The notes under the pieces are model-generated. The model worked only from the letters and a program-made list of their open reading frames with translations, was not told the DNA's origin and searched no databases. Positions 1 to 10,430 of a stretch of DNA of 64,000 nt are shown piece by piece. The DNA comes from Laguncularia racemosa (Eukaryota; Streptophyta; Magnoliopsida; Myrtales; Combretaceae). A program made the position numbers and the translations under genes. The DNA lies in contig JBBMOL010000097.1 in the NCBI GenBank assembly GCA_037954665.1, positions 806,001 through 870,000 of the forward strand, in the 5' to 3' direction. Each line of letters begins with the position of its first letter. Within the stretch, counting starts at the first letter, position 1.

Positions 1-326
1 TTTTAATTAAGCAGCAAATATTGAAAAAAAAGTTCCGAAAATGTCAAAGAAACTACCTAATTAACTTCTTTTTTTCTCTTTGCCTTTGTAAATAAACACT
101 AACCAAGTCAATTTGGTGTTTGATGCCTGAAAGTAATCTGTTCCCCATGGTGATAGGAAGTACCAATATCATGCGGTGTTCCAGCAGATATACATACTAA
201 TTGTCAATGAAAATCTGTTGTGCATATATCCTTTGAACTATTCCATCCATTGTTCAGATATCAACTGATAGATTTTTGTCAACGAAGGGGAAAGTTCTTA
301 TTCATAAGATGTACCATCTATTTTAG
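1..326. other. Probable intron of the LanC-like gene
   Basis: This AT-rich, stop-rich stretch lies directly upstream of the first recognisable LanC-like exon. No LanC-like coding block was seen in it, so it is most simply the 3' part of an intron. A Met-starting frame at 220 runs into the exon but its first part has no family resemblance. Confidence 0.5.
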
Positions 327-1297
327 GACATGTACGATCGCTGAAAGCCCATTTACCTTGCTGCAGCTTGCACAAGAGAAGGCACTACCAGTTGGACCAG
401 AAGAAGGTGGATTTGGGATGTCATACGATCTTTTGTGTGGCCGAGCAGGATTTTTATGGGCAGCATTATTTATAAACAAGTATCTGGAACAGGATGCAGT
501 GCCGAGTGACTTTCTCATGCCTGTTGTGGATGCCGTTTTAGCAGGAGGCAGTGCCGGGGCATCAGACATACCAACATGCCCTTTGATGTATAGGTGGCAT
601 GGGACACGGTACTTAGGTGCGGCTAATGGCCTTGCTGGAATCCTGCAAGTCTTGCTTCACTTCCCTCTCTCCGAAGGGAGTGTTGAGGATGTTAAGGGGA
701 CATTTAGGTATATGATGAGCAATAGGTTTCCGCATAGCGGAAATTACCCTTCTAGTGAAGGAAACCCGAGGGACAAGCTGGTTCAATGGTCTCATGGTGC
801 AACTGGTATAGGCATTGCCCTCAGCAAGGCCTCACAGGTTGGTAACGCTTCCTCAACAAAAAAATCCAGAGCCCTGAATCGTTTTTATTTTTATTTTTTT
901 CCAATGAATGGTGGGCTGTGAATCCCGAAACAATATATGTACCCTTTTCCTGCAGGTGTTTCCTGGAGACAGAGAATTCCGAGATGCAGCCATAGAAGCT
1001 GGAGAAGTAGTTTGGAAAAATGGACTAGTGAAGAAAGTGGGACTTGCTGATGGTGTTTCTGGCAATGCCTATGCGTTCCTTTCTCTGTACCGTCTCACCG
1101 GGGAGAGCATATATGAGGAGAGAGCAAGGGCTTTTGCAAGCTTCTTGTGCCATAACGTGAAAGAGCAGATTAGCACGGGGAATGCTCAAGGGGCTGGCAA
1201 TGCCTACTCACTTTACCAGGGACTTGCAGGGGCAGCCTGCCTCTGGTTTGATCTTGCTCACTCTGAAAACTCTAGATTTCCAGGGTATGAAGTGTAG
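327..1297 (+). CDS. LanC-like protein (GCR2/GCL family), 3' two exons, partial
   Basis: Two exons are visible. The first runs from about 327 (possible acceptor TTTTAG at 321-326; an alternative is CTGCAG ending at 366) to 837. The second runs from 956 to the TAG at 1295-1297. The intron 838-955 is GT-AG and joins in phase 0. The protein shows LanC-fold signatures: GGFGMSYDLLCGRAGFLWAA, a PLMYRWHGTRYLGAANGLAG block, an RDKLVQWSHGATG block, GLADGVSGNAYAFLSLYRLT, and a terminal FPGYEV. Plant LanC-like proteins resemble bacterial lanthionine cyclases and animal LANCL glutathione-binding proteins; GCR2 was once proposed as an ABA receptor, which is disputed. Zn-ligand positions look altered (WSHG rather than WCHG, LADG rather than LCHG), so classical zinc-dependent cyclase chemistry is unlikely. 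The N-terminal half lies upstream of the window. Family assignment is firm; the first exon's start is uncertain. Confidence 0.88.
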
Positions 1298-4276
1298 TAA
1301 TTAGTTTCAGGAGCTTTGAGCAAATATCGAACCGAGCTGGAAGTGGGGCTAATATGCACTTATGTGTATATATGAGTTTCTGCATGGACATGAATCCAAA
1401 GTAACTTATGTTCTGCTAAAGGTTACTTTGATTATGAGCTTCTTCAGCAACTCCCTTTTGGAATATTAGCTTGTTCCTTCACATCAATTCTGCATAGAGG
1501 CGAAATGAGCAATAGCCAACTGGAATCCTTTATTTATAAATGTTATTTTACTCAAGTTTCTCAAGGAAAATTCATTCTACGCTTCTTGCTGGCGACCACC
1601 CTCCCACCATTATTTAACTACGTGACAACTTGATTCCAACAAGTACATTGAGCACTCCAGTTTTGGTAAAAATGGTTTTCTTTTAAAATCAAGTGCTTTT
1701 TTTATCCCTTGGAGATAAGCACTAGCGGCTGCGAAGTCTTGAGCTTTATTGATTTCATCCATGGACAAAACAAAAGAATATTGGAAAATAAGTCCATTTA
1801 AGCTGACTAACCGTCTTAAGAATCAAATATTAAAACACTTAGGATTGATGAGGGCCATCATGGTTATGTCTGTTGAACTATTTCCAAATACGTAGGGTGA
1901 AAAAAAAAAAATTAGGGGTACATTTTTCGAACTGCTAATCATTGGAAATTTTGGGAAGCAGACATTTATAGTGAGCTTTAGGATGTATTTAACATATTCG
2001 ATAATCTAGTGTGCGTAATTGTTTTTTCCCCTCTGTATTAAAACTTTTGAAGAGAGGGAATCTAACTTGATTTATTCATTTGAAAAAATAAATTTTATTC
2101 ATATTATTAGATTACAATGGTCTTAGCATGTATAATTATAATTTAAAGGGGGTGAAAATCATTAACATCTTTAATGGCAACAAATTTTATCAGGTTTTGG
2201 GAGAGGGAAAAACACCTTTTTGCAGCATGTGGAATGTATCTGCATATGGTAGATAAGTCAGGGACTCAGGGTGAAGTTGCAACTTCTACTGTTTGAATTT
2301 TTCATTTTCAAACTTTGATAGTGTGGTTGGTTGAATTATATCTCTTTTATCTTTAAAAAATATTTTAAGATTCTTTTTAATAAATTGCAATCACACCCTA
2401 TTAATTTCGCCAAATGGGCACTAAGATCCCACTTCTTCAATATTGTTAACTCCTTTTTTTTCAGTTTAAAGTAAGAGAAATATTGCCTATATTCAAAATA
2501 AAAAACTGAAACCAAGCATAGGAATACCCTTATGTGTCCAATTCCACATTGTGAGTAACCACCTATTATTGTTTGGGAATAGCACAACCTATCCTAGGTA
2601 TAAATTTAGTTTCAATTGTAAAATAAATAAATAAATAAAATAAAATAAAAAAATGATTGCAATTTTATCTGTAAACCGTTAGATACAAACACATCATCTA
2701 AGCTCCAAAACATGCTTTTTATCTTCTTTAAACTTCCTCAATGAAAGAAAATTGTAAATTTATGATTGGGTCAAATGAGTTAACTTGTAAATATCTTTTT
2801 TTTTTTTTAATTCAAAATTTCATTATTTGATGGTGGTGAATGGTAATACAACATTTTCCTATTGTTTATTGGCAAGTCATTGACCACCTAATCCTAAGAT
2901 GGCCAGTCATTGAGGTGTGAATAGAGGAAAAAACCAATAGAATTATGAAGTTGAATTAAATAGTATTAAATTAAAGTATGATTCAATTTACAATTGGATT
3001 CAAATTAAGTACATTAGTATGCAATTTGAACCTAACCAGTTGCATATATATATATTTTCTTAAAAAACCAGGCAAAAAAAAAAAATTAAAAAAGAAGATG
3101 AAGGAGGAGAAGATGAAAGAAACTCACTCTCCCAAGTTCCAGGTAAGCCTAGCCCAATTAAAACTAAGAAGAGCACCTACCTATCAGGAAGTGTACAGGA
3201 AAGGAAACGACAGCATCCACTGTTTGGATAAAAATGGGCCTATAATTAAGCTTTATAGATCTCGTCCAGGTGAAAAACAAAACATTAAAAAAAATCATGA
3301 CATATATTAGACTCCTATACAGTACAATGTTGACGCCGCAAATAATCAGATGGAAAAGTAAACCAGAAGCCATTTTAATTTTCACCTAGTTTCACTGTTT
3401 ATTCGTGTACTCCCGATTTTATAGCTACTGTTATCTCGCCAGTTTCAACAGGTCACGATGAGTACGGTCACTTACCGAAGTTTCCAAAATTTCTTTTGCT
3501 AGAATTGGCATTACCATCTTCTGGAATTTCAACACACTCACCATTAGGTTTTCGTTACTTTATTACTATCATTGATTTTATTAATCTTGAGTGATTGTGT
3601 TTCAAACCATACATTGAATTGAAAATTTTTTATTTAAAAAACATTATAAAACAAATCATATAACTTATTTTGAAATGTTAAAAGAATCATAAATATAATA
3701 CATATTTCAATTTAATTTTAAGATAATTCATATCAAATCGAATCGGATATATCCTTAATAAGAAAATGAGAAGGTACAAATTAAACTCTTATGGTTTTAC
3801 TTTTGAACCTTTTTTAAATTGCTTTAATTATTTTCACTAATCTTCTTTTTCTTTCATGTCCGATGAATCCTTGACTTTCTCTCTCTTGAAACTCATTTCA
3901 AATCTTAATGTAGCGCGGTGGCCATGCGATTGCCCCTCCTTTCTAAATTTCTTCCCCATCACTCACCACTCTAAGTCTATAGCCCACCACTATCAATATC
4001 TAGTGGCATATCTACCAACATTGATATCGAATTTAGGTTTTTTTTCCTATTCTCATCATCTTTGATTTATCCATATTACATTTCAATTAACACAAATCAC
4101 ATCTACATATGTTTGAAGATTGTGAAAATTGTACTAATATTAATTTGTCGGTAGTACTTAGAATAAGTCTTTTCTTTTTCTTTTTTCGTTTTTCTTTTTG
4201 TTTCATCCCTTATATGGGATTATGCATCTCTTTCGGAGGATTTAGTGCACTTACCAATTTAGTGGATATCATTCTC
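1298..4276. other. Intergenic DNA downstream of the LanC-like gene
   Basis: The first 150-200 bases are probably the LanC-like 3' UTR. The rest is AT-rich with short homopolymers and a small AATA/AAAT run near 2615-2650. Open frames (for example 2978-3310) are low complexity or have no recognisable domain. No gene, LTR or terminal inverted repeat was identified. Confidence 0.6.
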
Positions 4277-4279
4277 TTA

Positions 4280-4653
4280 CGCTGTGTTTGGCATTAATGA
4301 AATCTATAGAAAATTATGGAAATAGAAGCAAATCAATGGAAATTGGGTGTTTAGATATTAAAAATAAGAGTAGAAAATAATAAAAATGGAGAAAAATAAG
4401 TGGAAACATTTCCACTTTTAAAGTCATTAACTTTCTCTCCAAAAGTGGAAAGAAATATATAGAAATCAATGGAAGTAAAGGAAAATTATAAAAAATACCC
4501 TTAAAAGCAGGATTAAGTGAGTAATGTTATGGGTATTTTTTTCTTTTAATATCACATTTCTTTCCATTTCCACCTTATAAATCCAAATATAAAATGAACT
4601 CTACATTTCCTTTTTGCTTGTTTCTACTTTTCTTAAATTTACCAAACATAGTG
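4280..4653. mobile_element. Tourist-like MITE (PIF/Harbinger type), 374 bp
   Basis: The left end reads CGCTGTGTTTGG and the inverted right end CACTATGTTTGG, so the two 12-bp termini differ at two positions. Both sides carry TTA (4277-4279 and 4654-4656), the 3-bp target duplication typical of PIF/Harbinger and Tourist elements. The interior is AT-rich with short inverted blocks such as a GGAAATGGAAA-like sequence on both strands and has no coding capacity. It sits just left of the LINE/Copia complex. Class follows from TIR and TSD; no autonomous partner is visible. Confidence 0.72.
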
Positions 4654-4741
4654 TTAGAATAAACGATCATATCCCTTATATAGAATACTTTGACTATAGA
4701 AGAAATATATCTGTTTATACAGTTGGATTTTTTTATTCATA

Positions 4742-4797
4742 ATGATGTTTGAAAACCTCTAAATGGTTCAACCACAAAGCTTGATGTAGATGGAGCA
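4742..4797 (+). pseudogene. LINE RNase H-like domain, N-terminal fragment left of the Copia insertion
   Basis: The + strand reads a degenerate form of the start of the plant LINE RNase H domain: a stop where Trp is expected, then KPLNGSTTKLDVDGA, matching the family pattern W-K-P-P...K-L-N-V-D-G-A. It stops exactly at the left end of the Copia LTR. The rest of the domain resumes on the other side at 9899. The reading is decayed and non-functional. Confidence 0.66.
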
Positions 4798-5126
4798 TGA
4801 TGAAGTTTGTTGTTGATTATTAGCTGATGAAAGATGTGAAGAATTTTGTTAAAGCTCTTCGGATAATGAACAAACTATTGTAGACTAATTTTTATTGAAG
4901 TAGATTAGCAGAGTAGTAGTAACCAAGAAAACATAAAAGTAAAAAAAAGTATTAACCGAGAGCTTGAAGAAAGTGTTTTTGTTATTTAAAAAATTGATCC
5001 AACTGTTTGAGAGTTTTGGTATTTATATGTGTTGTAAAGCTCAATTACTAAACAGTAAGAATTAAAATATTTACTACTTCTATATTTACTAAAAATACAA
5101 TAAATTTACAACTTATATTTTTAACA
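4798..5126 (-). repeat. Copia element 1, 3' LTR
   Basis: A 329-bp block aligned along its length with 9565-9898. It has TG...CA ends and is followed on its inner side by a purine tract. Shared blocks include GAGCTTGAAGAAAGTGTTTT and GAATTAAAATATTTACT. Confidence 0.88.
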
Positions 5127-5141
5127 TGCCCTCCCTTAAGT
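5127..5141 (-). other. Polypurine tract of Copia element 1
   Basis: On the minus strand CTTAAGGGAGGGCA runs straight into the 3' LTR start (TGTTAAAAATA). Purine richness and position fit a plus-strand primer. Confidence 0.75.
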
Positions 5142-6797
5142 TGGTGAATACAAAATTCCCAACTTGGAAATAAAACATTGTAGTTGTGATTCAGAAATTG
5201 CTTTAGTCATCAAGTTCGCAATTTGATCTTCAGATGATACATGCAAAATATGAAGAAAGCCTAAAGTAACATGATCTCTAGTGAAGGGTATATCAATGTC
5301 ATGTGTTGGGTTCTGCTGTGTAAACATGGATTTTCTGCTATTAACTAAGCTTATTTGCTATTCAAGAATAATTGAATGGGCAAAGTAACTGTTATCTATA
5401 AATCTTGCAAAATATATGAGGTCCAAAGTAACTCTTTGTAGCAGATGCCATGGCTCTATATTATGCTCCAGTCAATGAAGTAGCAACTATAGGTTGCTTC
5501 TTTGTCTTCCAAGATACTAAAGACAATCCAAGAAATATAGAAAAACTAGATAATGATTTTCTATCTATTTGGCAAGATCCCTAATCAATGTCACAATAAA
5601 ATAATCCACTATCAATTGTTCCTTTGAGAGAGTGAAGAACATGCATTGCAGTAGATAAATGTGTGGTCCGTGGCTAAGAGACAAACTAACTTAGTTGTTG
5701 AACTACAAATGAGAGATTCGGGCAAGTAATTGTCCAACAATTCTTTGATATCTTGTTGGATCATCTAAAATTTCACCAGAAACTTTATCAAGATGGAGAT
5801 TAGAAGGAAATGGTATTGTAATTGGTTTAGCTATTATTAAACCAACATCTTCTAGGATATTTAAAAGAAACTTCCTCTTATTTAGCATATATCCATTAGA
5901 TACACAACAAACCTCTATATTGAGGGAAAACCTAATTTCACTAAGATCCTTAATGGTGAATGCATGATTAAGAACTTCTTTAACAACATTAATGGCATAA
6001 ATGTCACTTCCTATTACCAAAACATCATTCACATATACCAGTAAAGCAATAAAACTTCCTACATATTGTCTTGTGAGTATGTAATAATCACTTGTTGACT
6101 ATTGAAAACTAAGAGAAATGATTAATCGAGTAAATTCTCCATTCCATTAACGCAAAGCCTATTTCAAACCATATGATGATCAAACAAGTTTTTACACTTG
6201 TCCATGAGAAGCATTTGCATATCTAGCCGAAGGAGTCATGTATATTTCCTCATCAATGAAGCCATGTAGAAAAGTGTTGTTCATATTCAATTGATGAACA
6301 AACCAATTCTGAACCGAAGCCATAGCAAGTAAAATCTTAACAATTGAGAGTTTAGCTACAAGAACAAATGTATGATGATAATCAATTCCTTCTATTTGTG
6401 TAAACCCTTTAGCAACCAATCACGCCTTATATCTTTCAATTGAACCATTTGCTTTATATTTAATTTTAAACACCCATTTGCATCCAATAGCTTTCTTGTT
6501 CGAAGGTAAATCGGTTAATTCCCAAGTATGATTCAATTTTAAGGCCAACAATTCATTATTTATTGCTTCAACCCATTTAGGATTATTTTTAGCTTCATGA
6601 TAACTTTGAGATTCATGTATAGTAAATACTTGTGCTAATGATGCTATATAGTCCTTAGGATAATGAATGAAAAAGTTTTGACGAAAAAGAGGATAAGAGA
6701 CTCGAGAACATATATATGGTTGAGTAATAGATGTGTTAATTTGCACATTATTAATAAAGTCATTCAACCATGAGGGTGATTTTCTTTCTCTATCCAA
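5136..6797 (-). pseudogene. Reverse transcriptase and RNase H of Copia element 1
   Basis: The minus strand reads RT motifs in fragments: NPKWVEAINNELLALKLNHT, AIGCKWVFKIKYKANGSIER, then VAKGFTQIEGIDYHHTF and VHQLNMNNTFLHGFIDEEIY (6797-6192), and VYVNDVLVIGSD with the following thumb region (6050-5703). The C-terminal RNase H/tail piece is at 5327-5136 (HVSSEDQIANLMTKAISESQ). Frames change several times and stops interrupt. The catalytic YVDD box reads YVND (Asn codon at 6027-6029) and the first catalytic Asp region reads QLNM rather than QLDV, so the enzyme would be dead even with the frame intact. Confidence 0.85.
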
Positions 6798-6999
6798 TTG
6801 TTTGAGAAGGTGCTAAATCTATGGGAATAGTGATTGGATTTTCTAGTGACATTTGATGAGTGGAAGTTTGATTAGAATAGGAAGAATGAAAGCTAGATTA
6901 TGAAAACGAAGATTTATAAGGAAATGGTAAAGTTTGATGATTAGAAATTTGATCAGAAGAGGAAGACGAAGATTGAAAACCCGATTCTATAGATGCAAA

Positions 7000-8358
7000 A
7001 TTATAAGGAAATAGTTTATTGTTGTTTGTATCATTATGCTGCATTTGAGATGAATAGTTTTGTGAAAAAGGAAATATTTCTTCAAAAAATATTACATCTC
7101 TACTTATGAAAACTTGGTGAGAGTTTAAATCATATAATTTGTATCCTTTTTTATTCTATGGATATCCTTAAAATATACAACGTCTTCCTTGAGGATCAAA
7201 TTTATTTCTACAATGAGCTAATGTGGATGCATAACATAAACAACCTATAGTCCTTAAATTTGTGTATTTGGGAACTTTATTGTAAAGCAATTGATAGGAC
7301 TTTCCCAATCTAAAATTTGGATAAGCATTGAATAATAAGAGTAGTAGCAGCTAGGGTACATTCTCCCCAAATTTTTTTGAATAATAAAAATGGAATTGTT
7401 GAAAGGAAACATAGACATCTCCTAGATACTATTCGTTCACTTAGGATAAATGCAAATTTACTAAAAGTTTTTGGTGTAGTTTGGAAATGATTCTTGACAT
7501 AAGCAAGAAAATTGATAAAAACAGAAATTGTATCTAATATGTATTTGAGTAAGTAGGTCCAAGTGCTTCTTATCTTGTCATCAACAATGGTTAAGAAGAA
7601 ATTTGCACAAAAAATAGATAATACATTACAAGGGCCCTACAATCTATTTGAATCAATTCAAAAGCATGTAAGGAATTAGATGAACTTGAATAGAAATGTA
7701 AACGATGGAACTTTGCAATCTAATATGTATCATAGATAAAATTCAAAGTGTTGAATTGATTACAATCAGCAATATGTTTCATTTGTGAAAATGAAATATG
7801 TCTTAATCTATTGTGTAACAATTTTGGAGAAAATTTATTTGTTATGCTAGAAATTTGAGAACAGTCGGTTACACAATCATTGGTATTGTGACACAACTTT
7901 AAGACAAAAGAACAAGAATCAGATTCCTTCAGCTTGGACTCAAGAACATAAAGTCCAAGCTATTTCTCATCCTGGGCAATCTTTTCGCTAGATTTCTAGT
8001 CTTGAAACGTATAACCATGTACGGTAAAGTAAACTTTCATATTTGTTTATGAGAGAAGAAGTTTACTAATTGACAAGAGGTTGCATCAAAATTCAGGAAC
8101 ATATAATGCATTAGTTAGTAAAATGCGATTATTAATCATCACAATACCAACTAGATTGACAAATTGAGTTCGACCATTAGGAAGTTTAATTTTTATTGGA
8201 TTACTAAAAGTGTGTTTTTCTATGAAAAGACGAAGAAAAGAAGTCATGTGATTTAAAGCTCTAGTATCTACTATCCATTTATTCAAAGTGTTATCTGTTG
8301 CAGCTGAAAAGGCAATGTAGGAGCAACTCATACCTGCAAAATTGTCTGTTGTCATCAA
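7000..8358 (-). pseudogene. Protease and integrase of Copia element 1
   Basis: 8358-8086 reads a retropepsin-like segment with WIVDTRALNHMTSF, where the family has D-[ST]-G-A, so the active-site Gly is replaced. Further left, minus-strand fragments resemble the Copia integrase core, for example FLTIVDDKIRSTWTYLLKY around 7560-7510 and KKIWGECTLAATTLIIQCLS near 7375-7325. Stops and shifts break it throughout. Confidence 0.7.
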
Positions 8359-8381
8359 TCTTTCTTTGCCTGATGTTGCTG

Positions 8382-9312
8382 CTACTGTTGTTTTCCTTTC
8401 ATTATTTTTACAACTTCATGATAGACCTTTGAGATTAATTCATCTGCACTAAAATTATTTTTCTGTGTTTCCATGTTGTGGTGAATTTGCAGATCAAATG
8501 AAGTGTCTAATCCTCTACTATTGGTTTCTATGTTTGTTGTAGTTCTATGAAATGATCTATCCTTTTGATTTTTATACCAATCTGGAAATCTAACCAACTC
8601 AAAACAATTCCCTATTGTATGTCTTGGTTTTCTGCAATGCATATACAAAGGTTTATTTCCACATTTATTCCTTCTATCTCTCTTTTCAAAACTGGTATTT
8701 TTTTTTGCTGCTGATTGCGCACATTGCAAACCATTGTTTCTTCACTTCCAATTGTCAATCCACTTAATTGCTTTTGTTTTTCTATTTGATAAACCAAATG
8801 ATATGCTTTACTTACACTAGGTAATGGTTCCATCGAAAGAACTTGATTTTGGATGTTTTCATATACATCATTTAAACCCATGAGAAACTGGATCAGACAA
8901 TTTCTATTTTCTATTTCTTGGAGTCTTTCATTCAACCTGCACTCACATTTTTCGAAAGCCCCAAATGTACACTCTAGTATGATGCTAATGCTATTCAATT
9001 CATCCCACAATCTTTTCATCTTATTATAGTACATTGTTACATTTGATCCTCCTTGCTTGTAATTCACAATGTCATGTTGCAACTAAAACAATAAACTCCC
9101 ATTTGTAATCCCAAATCTTTGACAATGTCATCCCATAACTCTTTTGCCGATTTAGCATACAAGAATCGTTTTGACAATTCTTTATTCATAGAGTTTAGAA
9201 GCCAACATCGAATCATATAGTCACTCCTAGTCCAACAATGTATTTCATTTGGGTCTTTATCCGGCCTAATGCATGAACCATCTATGAATCCCAATTTGGC
9301 CTTTACCCCCAT
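8382..9312 (-). pseudogene. Gag of Copia element 1
   Basis: Pieces at 9312-9064, 9082-8612 and 8729-8382 together cover a UBN2-type Copia gag: IRCWLLNSMNKELSKRF, SAKELWDDI, MYYNKMKRLWDELNSI, LIQFLMGLNDVYENIQNQVL. The zinc knuckle reads YMHCRKPRHTIGNC, so the first Cys of the C-x2-C-x4-H-x4-C pattern is Tyr. The three pieces overlap in different frames, meaning at least two frameshifts. Confidence 0.8.
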
Positions 9313-9540
9313 GCAAGTTTGATTGATGTACTCTAACCAAGAAAATTTGAAAAATTAAGAATGATGTTGGTTATCATAGTTAGCGAATTATTCGAACTTG
9401 ATAAATATAGCAATCATTGTAAGTTGGATCAAGATTTACACCTATACTTGATTGATTCTAGTTCGCCATTTGCACCGAAGAAAGAAGACTCAACAAAATT
9501 ATTGAACTACTATAAAGAACCAAAATTTACATGGAGATTG

Positions 9541-9564
9541 TATAGTAATCTCGCTTTGATACCA
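9541..9564 (-). other. Primer-binding site of Copia element 1 (tRNA-iMet)
   Basis: The minus strand starts TGGTATCAAAGCGAG immediately after the 5' LTR. This matches the initiator tRNA-Met type PBS used by most plant Copia elements, with one difference from TGGTATCAGAGC in the first twelve bases. Confidence 0.85.
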
Positions 9565-9898
9565 TGATGAAGTCTAATCTTGATTATCGGCTGATGAAAG
9601 ATGCAAAGAATTTTGTTAATGTCCGTTAGATAATGAACAAACTGTTGTAGACTGATTTCTATTGAAGCAAATTAGTAGAGTAACGGTAACAAAAAAAAGA
9701 AGAAGAAGAAGTAAAACAGAGTATTAACCAAGAGCTTGAAGAAAGTGTTTTTGTTATTTAAAAAATTGATTCAATTGTTTGAGGCTTTTGGTATTTGTAT
9801 GTGTTGTAAAACTCTATTATTAAATAATAAGAATTAAAATATTTACTGCTTCCATATTCACAAAAAATACAATATATTTAGAGCTCATATATTTAACA
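9565..9898 (-). repeat. Copia element 1, 5' LTR
   Basis: A 334-bp partner of 4798-5126, in the same orientation, next to the PBS. It contains a short GAA-rich expansion near 9692-9712 that is absent from the other LTR. Confidence 0.88.
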
Positions 9899-10430
9899 AG
9901 AGTATTTAACCCTTCTTCCATATCAGCTATCAAGAGGATAGTGGCAAACAACGTTGAAGCGATGTTGTGCGGAGGCTTTTCACGTGAGTGGAAGGTGTTT
10001 TCTCCTAAACTAGCTGAGGTAATGGCGATATGGGAGGCTGTAAAGTTTGCAAAAGAAAAAGGATGTAAAGAAGGGATCCTGCAATTGCACAGTGAGGTAG
10101 TGTTCAAAGCTTTTAACATCCAATGAGGACTCCATATGGCGGCTTGCGGCTGCATGCTTTAAGTGCAGAATGTAAAAGCAAGCTCGCCTAGTTTTAAACT
10201 AGCTTCTTTCAGCTTAGTCAATAGAAGAGCAAACAAGACGGCGGACCGGCTAGCACGACAAACTAGAATGGAAAAGTGTCCATTCGACTGGACTGCTAAT
10301 ATTCCATTTACTTGATAAATGATTTTTTCTTTTTTATCAAGTTCCTATTGTGATGAGTTGTTAAATACAGTGAGCTCTCTTGAGATTTAGTATATTTTAC
10401 TCCTTCTTCCTGTAATTAAAAAAAAAAAAT
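9899..10430 (+). pseudogene. LINE RNase H-like domain, C-terminal fragment and 3' tail
   Basis: The + strand resumes the LINE RNase H domain broken at 4797: VANNVEAMLCGGFSREWKVF, LAEVMAIWEAVKFAKEKG (9941-10123), then after a frameshift an EDSIWRL-like block, and VNRRANKTADRLARQ with a closing FDWTANIPF ending at the TGA near 10314. This is the reverse-transcriptase-like RNase H module at the C-terminus of plant non-LTR retrotransposons. About 110 bases of 3' UTR follow, ending in an A-run (10418-10429), the expected LINE tail. Confidence 0.8.

Larger units (their letters stand above)
4798..9898 (-). mobile_element. Copia-type LTR retrotransposon, minus strand, structurally complete but decayed
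   Basis: Two similar LTRs bound the element (9565-9898 is the 5' LTR and 4798-5126 the 3' LTR in element orientation). A PBS matching initiator tRNA-Met (TGGTATCAAAGCGAG) abuts the 5' LTR, and a polypurine tract abuts the 3' LTR. Between them the minus strand carries gag, protease, integrase, reverse transcriptase and RNase H in Copia order, all broken by stops and frameshifts. The LTRs begin TGTTAAA and end TTCATCA on the minus strand. They differ at several dozen positions by eye, so the insertion is old. No perfect 5-bp target duplication is left (GAGCA on one side, AGAGT on the other). It is inserted in a LINE RNase H domain. Confidence 0.92.

Noticed and set aside
3164..3385. 73-codon minus frame and the overlapping 110-codon plus frame at 2978
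   Set aside because: Low-complexity Lys-rich or hydrophobic peptides with no domain; the two frames overlap each other.
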